DNA from: Bacteroidota bacterium
GTDB taxonomy: Bacteria; Bacteroidota; Bacteroidia; CAIKAF01
Assembly: GCA_023432985.1 (NCBI GenBank)
Contig: JAEZEQ010000020.1
Span: forward strand, 38,287-102,286
DNA: 64,000 nucleotides
Reading direction: 5' to 3'
The position numbers were made by a program, and so were the translations under genes. The stretch's first letter is position 1. Every line of letters starts with the position of its first letter. This document shows positions 59,965 to 64,000 of this stretch, in pieces. The notes under the pieces are model-generated. The model was not told the DNA's origin. It was given only the letters and a program-made list of their open reading frames with translations, and made no database searches.

Positions 59965-60615
59965 ATGATAATCAATTTAGGCAATAACCATAGTATTTTC
60001 AACACCTATATCGCCGAATTACGGGATATTCAAATTCAAAAAGATCCAATGCGTTTCCGCGAAAATCTGAAACGAATCGGACAAATTATGGCTTATGAAA
60101 TTTCGAAAAAACTGGAATTTAATCCCAAAACTATACAAACTCCTTTAGGTGAATCTGAAATGCACTTAGCCGATAATGAATTGGTTATAGGCACAATACT
60201 GAGAGCCGGATTGCCTCTTCACGAAGGATTTCTGAGCATTTTCGACCGCTCTCAAAATCTATTTGTTTCGGCCTATAGAAAAATGCATAAGGACAATAGT
60301 TTTACTATAGAGGTTGAATATTTAAGCGGCCCTTCTTTAAGCGGCAAAACGCTGATTCTGGTGGATCCTATGCTCGCCACCGGAAGATCAATGACCCTGG
60401 CTATTAAAGCAATAGTGGAACAATTGGGAAATCCGGACCATATTCATATCGCAGCTGTTATCGCATCCGAAGAAGGATTGGAATATTTACGGGCACGTAA
60501 ACCTTCGAATGCCAGTATTTGGGTTGGAGCTGTAGACCCCGAACTCAATGCCAAGGCTTATATAGTGCCGGGACTCGGAGATGCGGGAGATTTAGCATTC
60601 GGAAGTAAGGTTTAG
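59965..60615 (+). CDS. upp: Uracil phosphoribosyltransferase
   Basis: This pyrimidine salvage enzyme converts uracil and PRPP to UMP. The 216-residue product has the PRPP-binding motif LVDPMLATGRSMTLAIKA, the RAGLPLHEG loop and the family C-terminal GLGDAGDLAFGSKV. Length and features are normal. It shares a run of closely spaced plus-strand genes (gap to the previous gene 11 nt, to the next 2 nt). Confidence 0.95.
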   Translation: MIINLGNNHSIFNTYIAELRDIQIQKDPMRFRENLKRIGQIMAYEISKKLEFNPKTIQTPLGESEMHLADNELVIGTILRAGLPLHEGFLSIFDRSQNLFVSAYRKMHKDNSFTIEVEYLSGPSLSGKTLILVDPMLATGRSMTLAIKAIVEQLGNPDHIHIAAVIASEEGLEYLRARKPSNASIWVGAVDPELNAKAYIVPGLGDAGDLAFGSKV

Positions 60616-60617
60616 AC

Positions 60618-61073
60618 ATGGGCTTAATTTTGGCACTTATTGGAACAGCTCTCTTTTGTTCTGTGAAATTTGCTATTGGATTTCCGGCAGCTATCGTGAA
60701 GTTCGACATGAATTTTCTCGAAAGTGTACTCTTCGGATTTGCCAGCGGAACTTTGGGAAATCTCATTTTTATTTATGCCGGAGACCTAATCAATCAGCTT
60801 ATCGATAAACTTATCCGCTTTCTCAGACCCAATCGCACACCCAAAGCAAAAAAGGTGTTTACCAAAAAAAATCGCCGCTTTGTATATATCAAAAACAAAT
60901 ATGGGTTGCCCGGACTCGCATTAATAACCCCGGTATTTATCAGTATACCCGTGGGGAATTTTTTAGCAACTCGATTTTTTCATAATAAAAAGAAAATTCT
61001 TTTATACATGAGCGCCTCTGTATTGGCGTGGACACTCGTAATCTCCGTGATTAAATTTGCATTTTCGAACTAA
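60618..61073 (+). CDS. Small multi-pass membrane protein
   Basis: A 151-residue protein with probably four transmembrane segments, split by a basic cytoplasmic loop (RPNRTPKAKKVFTKKNRR). The segment KYGLPGLALITPVFISIPVGN has the look of the small multidrug-export / VTT-like families, which share a re-entrant Gly/Pro-rich motif. The assignment is tentative. It follows upp by 2 nt. Confidence 0.55.
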   Translation: MGLILALIGTALFCSVKFAIGFPAAIVKFDMNFLESVLFGFASGTLGNLIFIYAGDLINQLIDKLIRFLRPNRTPKAKKVFTKKNRRFVYIKNKYGLPGLALITPVFISIPVGNFLATRFFHNKKKILLYMSASVLAWTLVISVIKFAFSN

Positions 61074-61090
61074 TATTTCATTCTTATCCC

Positions 61091-61786
61091 ATGGCTTCTC
61101 TGAAAATTCAGCATATATTTTTTGATTTAGATCGTACTTTATGGGATTTTGAAACCAATTCGCGCCAAACCCTGGCTCATTTATACGACAACTATCAACT
61201 GGATAAACTCGGGTTCGATTCTTTCGATGATTTTCATCGCATTTATAAAGAAAAAAATGAAATCTGCTGGGAATTATACCGTCAAAACAAGCTCACAAAG
61301 GAACGTATGCGCAATAAACGTTTCAAGATGGCTTTGGAAACGGTGGGACATAGCGGCAATACTCTGCCCAAACATTTAGGCAATGATTATGTAGAAATGA
61401 GTCCCAAACAAACCATATTGATGGACGGCAGCCGCGAAATTCTCGAATACCTGCAAGAAAAATACCGCCTGCATATCATAACGAACGGATTCGAAGAAAT
61501 TCAAGGCATTAAAATGAAAGCATGCCGCATTGATCATTATTTCGAACATATTATTACCAGCGAAAGAGCCGGGTTTAAAAAGCCGCAGGAAGGCATTTTT
61601 CGATATGCATGTAAACTCAGTAAAGCCTCTCCCTTCGAATCGGTGATGATAGGCGATGACTTTGAAATTGATGCCCGTGGAGCCGAACGGTTCGGAATGA
61701 AAGGCATACATTATAATCCCCTCAACCCTAATCCCCAATTACCCGGCGAAATTAACCACCTCCTGCAATTGAAAGATCTGCTATAA
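61091..61786 (+). CDS. yjjG: YjjG family noncanonical pyrimidine nucleotidase
   Basis: A 231-residue HAD-superfamily phosphatase. HAD motif I is FFDLDRTLWDFE, motif II HIITNGFEEIQ, motif III in RAGFKKPQEGIF, and motif IV IGDDFEIDARGA. The long alpha-helical cap (TLAHLYDNYQLDKLGF...) is characteristic of YjjG, which dephosphorylates non-canonical pyrimidine nucleotides. It shares the same short operon as upp and the small membrane protein. Confidence 0.9.
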   Translation: MASLKIQHIFFDLDRTLWDFETNSRQTLAHLYDNYQLDKLGFDSFDDFHRIYKEKNEICWELYRQNKLTKERMRNKRFKMALETVGHSGNTLPKHLGNDYVEMSPKQTILMDGSREILEYLQEKYRLHIITNGFEEIQGIKMKACRIDHYFEHIITSERAGFKKPQEGIFRYACKLSKASPFESVMIGDDFEIDARGAERFGMKGIHYNPLNPNPQLPGEINHLLQLKDLL

Positions 61787-61796
61787 ACGCTTTTTA

Positions 61797-62498
61797 TCAG
61801 GCGTCTACTTCCAGTTTAAATCCAACTCCATGTATGTTTACAATGCGAATTCTATCGTCGATGGAAAGGTGTTTTCTCAATTTTGTAATGAATACATCCA
61901 TGCTGCGGCCGGTAAAATAGTCGTCTTTACCCCATACCATATTCAATACCAATTCGCGCTCTAATACACGGTTCGGACTCATTCCAAGTATACGTAATAT
62001 CTTCGCTTCTTTGGCGGTAAGCTTTTGTTCGCTTCCGTCTTTGTGACTTAAAATCAGGTTTTTATGATCTAATCTAAAATCTCCTATCTCTATCACATCC
62101 GGAATGGGCGCGTCTTTTTTCTGCTTTCCGGTGCGTTTCAATACATTCTCTACACGCAATAGAAATTCCTCATTTTCGAATGGCTTGGTGATATAATCAT
62201 CGGCACCCAATTTCAATCCTCTTACCTTATCTTCGGTTACCCCGCGTGCTGTAAGAAAAATAATGGGCATATCGGTTTTAAGGCTTTTGATATTTTCTGC
62301 CAATGTAAATCCGTCTTTCAATGGCATCATAACGTCTAACAGACATAAATCGAATGGCTCTTCATTAAATTTCTGTAAGGCCGAAACCCCATCTATGCTC
62401 AATTTTACATCATAGCCTTCGTCTTCTAATAAATCTTTTATCACAAAGCCCAGATTGGTATCATCTTCTGCCAGTAAAATTTTAATATTCTTTTTCAT
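61797..62498 (-). CDS. Response regulator, OmpR/PhoB type (RprY-like)
   Basis: A 233-residue regulator. The receiver domain has acidic residues LLAEDDTN and phospho-acceptor Asp55 in LLDVMMPLKDG; the C-terminal winged helix contains LTAKEAKILRILGMSPNRV and RSMDVFITKLRKHLS. It pairs with the sensor kinase upstream, with a 45-nt gap. In Bacteroides the similar pair is RprXY. It converges with yjjG, 10 nt apart. Confidence 0.93.
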   Translation of the reverse strand: MKKNIKILLAEDDTNLGFVIKDLLEDEGYDVKLSIDGVSALQKFNEEPFDLCLLDVMMPLKDGFTLAENIKSLKTDMPIIFLTARGVTEDKVRGLKLGADDYITKPFENEEFLLRVENVLKRTGKQKKDAPIPDVIEIGDFRLDHKNLILSHKDGSEQKLTAKEAKILRILGMSPNRVLERELVLNMVWGKDDYFTGRSMDVFITKLRKHLSIDDRIRIVNIHGVGFKLEVDA

Positions 62499-62543
62499 AC
62501 CTGTTTTCTATTGTGGGTTCGGTACAAATATGAAAAAGCCTTT

Positions 62544-63833
62544 TTACTTCTGCAAGGGAATGAGTACAATAAATGTACTTCCTACTCCCACTTCACTGCG
62601 CACAAGTATTTTGCCGCCATGCTCTTTTACCAGCTTTTGCACGTAATGCAGGCCTAATCCAAAGCCTTTTACATTGTGTACATTACCTGTTCCAACTCTG
62701 TAAAATTTCTGAAAAATATGCTTGAGTGATTTCCCGGGAATCCCGATTCCGTTATCTTGAATTGAAACGGCTGCATAATTGTCGTCTTTGTATATTTTTA
62801 TTTTAATCAACGGATCTTCTTTTCGGTATTTCATTCCGTTTTCGATTAAATTGAAGAAAATATTCTGAATATGGTGCTTATCGCCATGGATTATAAAGGC
62901 TTCATTGGGAGCAACGACTTCTATATTCCCGTTTAATTCCTCCACTTTTAATTTCAACATCTCTGCCGCATTCTGTACGACCTGTGTTATATCGAAACTT
63001 TCCATATTCAATTTAGGCTTATCGGCATCCAAAACGGCAATTTCCAATATCTTGTCTACATGGGTTTTCAATCGCCTCGTTTCTTCATTAATTATACCCG
63101 CATAGCGTTGTAAACGTTCCGGATTTTCTAATATGCCCGGCTTCTGCAAGGCCTCACTGCTGAGCGAAATGGTGCTGAGCGGAGTCTTAAACTCATGGGT
63201 CATATTATTGATAAAATCATTCTTTATTTCACTGAGTTTTTTCTGTTTCAGTATAACATACAGTATATAAATAAAATAAGCAATTATGATGAGTAGTCCG
63301 CCCGTGGCAAAGACCATAACCTGCATTTCGGAATAGATATATTGCCGTTTCCCCGGAAAAAATACGCCGAATTTATGGCTGTCTCCCGGCAATAAATCAA
63401 CAGGCACCAATTCTTCTCTTTTGCCCGTCTGCCCCCGTTTTTTCAATTTACCCGCAGGCACATAACCCTGCCAAACCAGGCTATCCATAAAACAATCGTA
63501 GATCACATATTCATATTCTATATCGATGCCATACTTCACAAATTCTATATTGAGCAAGTTTTCGAGATAGGCCGAATTAACCGTATCATTGATGTTTACG
63601 GCAAAATAATCGGGGGTAATTTGTTGCACCGCCTCTATGGAAGAGGTGCTGTCTCTGTTCTTTTTATAAATTTCTTCGGCTACGGATATCAACGCCAAAT
63701 TCACTTTATCATTGAAGCGGTCTTCGGTTTGCACAAAGGATCTTTGCAGGAAATAGATTTGCATAGCCAGGAGTCCCGCTATACAAAACGTAGCCACAAT
63801 CAATATATAGCGCACATTTTTGGTCTTAAGCAT
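62544..63833 (-). CDS. Sensor histidine kinase (RprX-like)
   Basis: A 429-residue membrane kinase with two transmembrane helices (about residues 8-26 and 174-196) enclosing a periplasmic domain of some 145 residues. The phospho-acceptor His213 is in NNMTHEFKTPLSTIS and the ATPase domain has FNLIENGMKY (N box), DNGIGIPGK (G1) and GFGLGLHYV (G2). I choose the ATG at 63833 over an in-frame TTG two codons earlier. A TATTTTTG box ends 3 nt before this ATG. Confidence 0.93.
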   Translation of the reverse strand: MLKTKNVRYILIVATFCIAGLLAMQIYFLQRSFVQTEDRFNDKVNLALISVAEEIYKKNRDSTSSIEAVQQITPDYFAVNINDTVNSAYLENLLNIEFVKYGIDIEYEYVIYDCFMDSLVWQGYVPAGKLKKRGQTGKREELVPVDLLPGDSHKFGVFFPGKRQYIYSEMQVMVFATGGLLIIIAYFIYILYVILKQKKLSEIKNDFINNMTHEFKTPLSTISLSSEALQKPGILENPERLQRYAGIINEETRRLKTHVDKILEIAVLDADKPKLNMESFDITQVVQNAAEMLKLKVEELNGNIEVVAPNEAFIIHGDKHHIQNIFFNLIENGMKYRKEDPLIKIKIYKDDNYAAVSIQDNGIGIPGKSLKHIFQKFYRVGTGNVHNVKGFGLGLHYVQKLVKEHGGKILVRSEVGVGSTFIVLIPLQK

Positions 63834-63836
63834 GCT

Positions 63837-63844
63837 CAAAAATA
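63837..63844 (-). promoter_or_regulatory. -7-like box at the kinase start
   Basis: TATTTTTG on the minus strand, separated from the ATG by 3 nt. If it functions, the transcript would be leaderless; no -33 TTG lies at the expected distance. Confidence 0.25.
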
Positions 63845-63889
63845 CAATTTAAAGAGCTCTGTAATATTCACTAACAAAAAATAAACAGT

Positions 63890-64000
63890 TTAGCCTTTTT
63901 TAAATCCCCTTTTCACAAAATCAAAAAATTCGGATCGGGTTTGCGCATTTGTAAATATAGACCCCATAATCTGCCATATTCCGCCGCTTTTCTCTTCTGT
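63890..64000 (-). CDS. C-terminal end of an unknown protein, cut by the window edge
   Basis: From the right window edge a minus-strand frame runs 36 codons to a TAA at 63890-63892. The reading (GGIWQIMGSIFTNAQTRSEF, then FVKRGFKKG) has normal protein composition. The gene starts outside the window, upstream of the kinase-regulator pair on the same strand, 56 nt away. No homology can be assigned from this fragment. Confidence 0.6.
   Translation of the reverse strand, partial: TEEKSGGIWQIMGSIFTNAQTRSEFFDFVKRGFKKG

Noticed and set aside
1..64000. CRISPR array, insertion sequence, prophage or rRNA operon
   Set aside because: No regularly spaced repeats, transposase, integrase or phage structural genes, and no rRNA sequence were seen on either strand.

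Overview
The window reads as chromosomal DNA of a member of the Bacteroidota. The evidence is a type IX secretion/gliding set (GldJ, a PorP/SprF protein, PorU, PorV), a flexirubin/dialkylresorcinol pigment pathway, a methionine synthase split into two genes, and recurrent promoters of the Bacteroidota type (TTG, a spacer of 18-23 nt, TAnnTTTG). I cannot name the genus. Both window ends cut through coding sequence: a glycosyltransferase on the left and the C-terminus of an unknown protein on the right.

Layout. 1-9.3 kb: glycosyltransferase, RNase HII, then gldJ and a porP-like gene divergent from porU-porV. 9.3-12.1 kb: two outer-membrane barrel proteins and a small membrane protein, with the first copy of a structured intergenic repeat. 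12.1-15.8 kb: the cobalamin/folate/SAM half of MetH, an AT-rich stretch with a possible gene remnant, and a small glucosaminidase. 15.9-22 kb: first pigment locus (halogenase-like flavoprotein, tyrosine ammonia-lyase, ketoreductase, ketosynthase, acyl carrier protein, acyltransferase). 22-24.7 kb: a four-gene signalling operon. 24.7-27.6 kb: a probable small RNA convergent with glycyl-tRNA synthetase, then the homocysteine half of MetH. 27.6-30.7 kb: a YyaL-type protein, a phosphodiesterase-like secreted protein and an MmcQ/YjbR protein. 31-37.3 kb: an operon from a glutamate synthase-like flavoprotein into the second pigment locus (DarA, DarB, a hotdog dehydratase, an AMP-forming ligase). 37.4-51 kb: carB, a small membrane protein, a YfhO protein, a surface-glycan group (two glycosyltransferases, two FkbM methyltransferases, a flippase) and mutS2. 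51.1-56.9 kb: tRNA-Leu, then a sterol locus. 57-64 kb: aminotransferase, mannose-1-phosphate guanylyltransferase, uracil phosphoribosyltransferase, YjjG nucleotidase and a two-component system.

The most notable content is the sterol locus. The triterpene cyclase gene at 53317-55554 encodes an oxidosqualene cyclase, not a squalene-hopene cyclase. It carries the catalytic D-C motif, and three positions match plant cycloartenol synthase rather than lanosterol synthase. Convergent to it is a close homologue of eukaryotic Delta24-sterol reductase (DHCR24). Upstream in the cyclase operon are type 2 isopentenyl-diphosphate isomerase and an unknown 67-residue protein. This suggests a short bacterial route ending in a side-chain-reduced cycloartenol-type sterol. 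No squalene epoxidase gene lies in the window.

The second notable item is a pair of homologous intergenic elements 43 kb apart whose outer stems show compensating base changes. The third is a small RNA candidate with its own promoter box and a one-directional terminator next to glyS.
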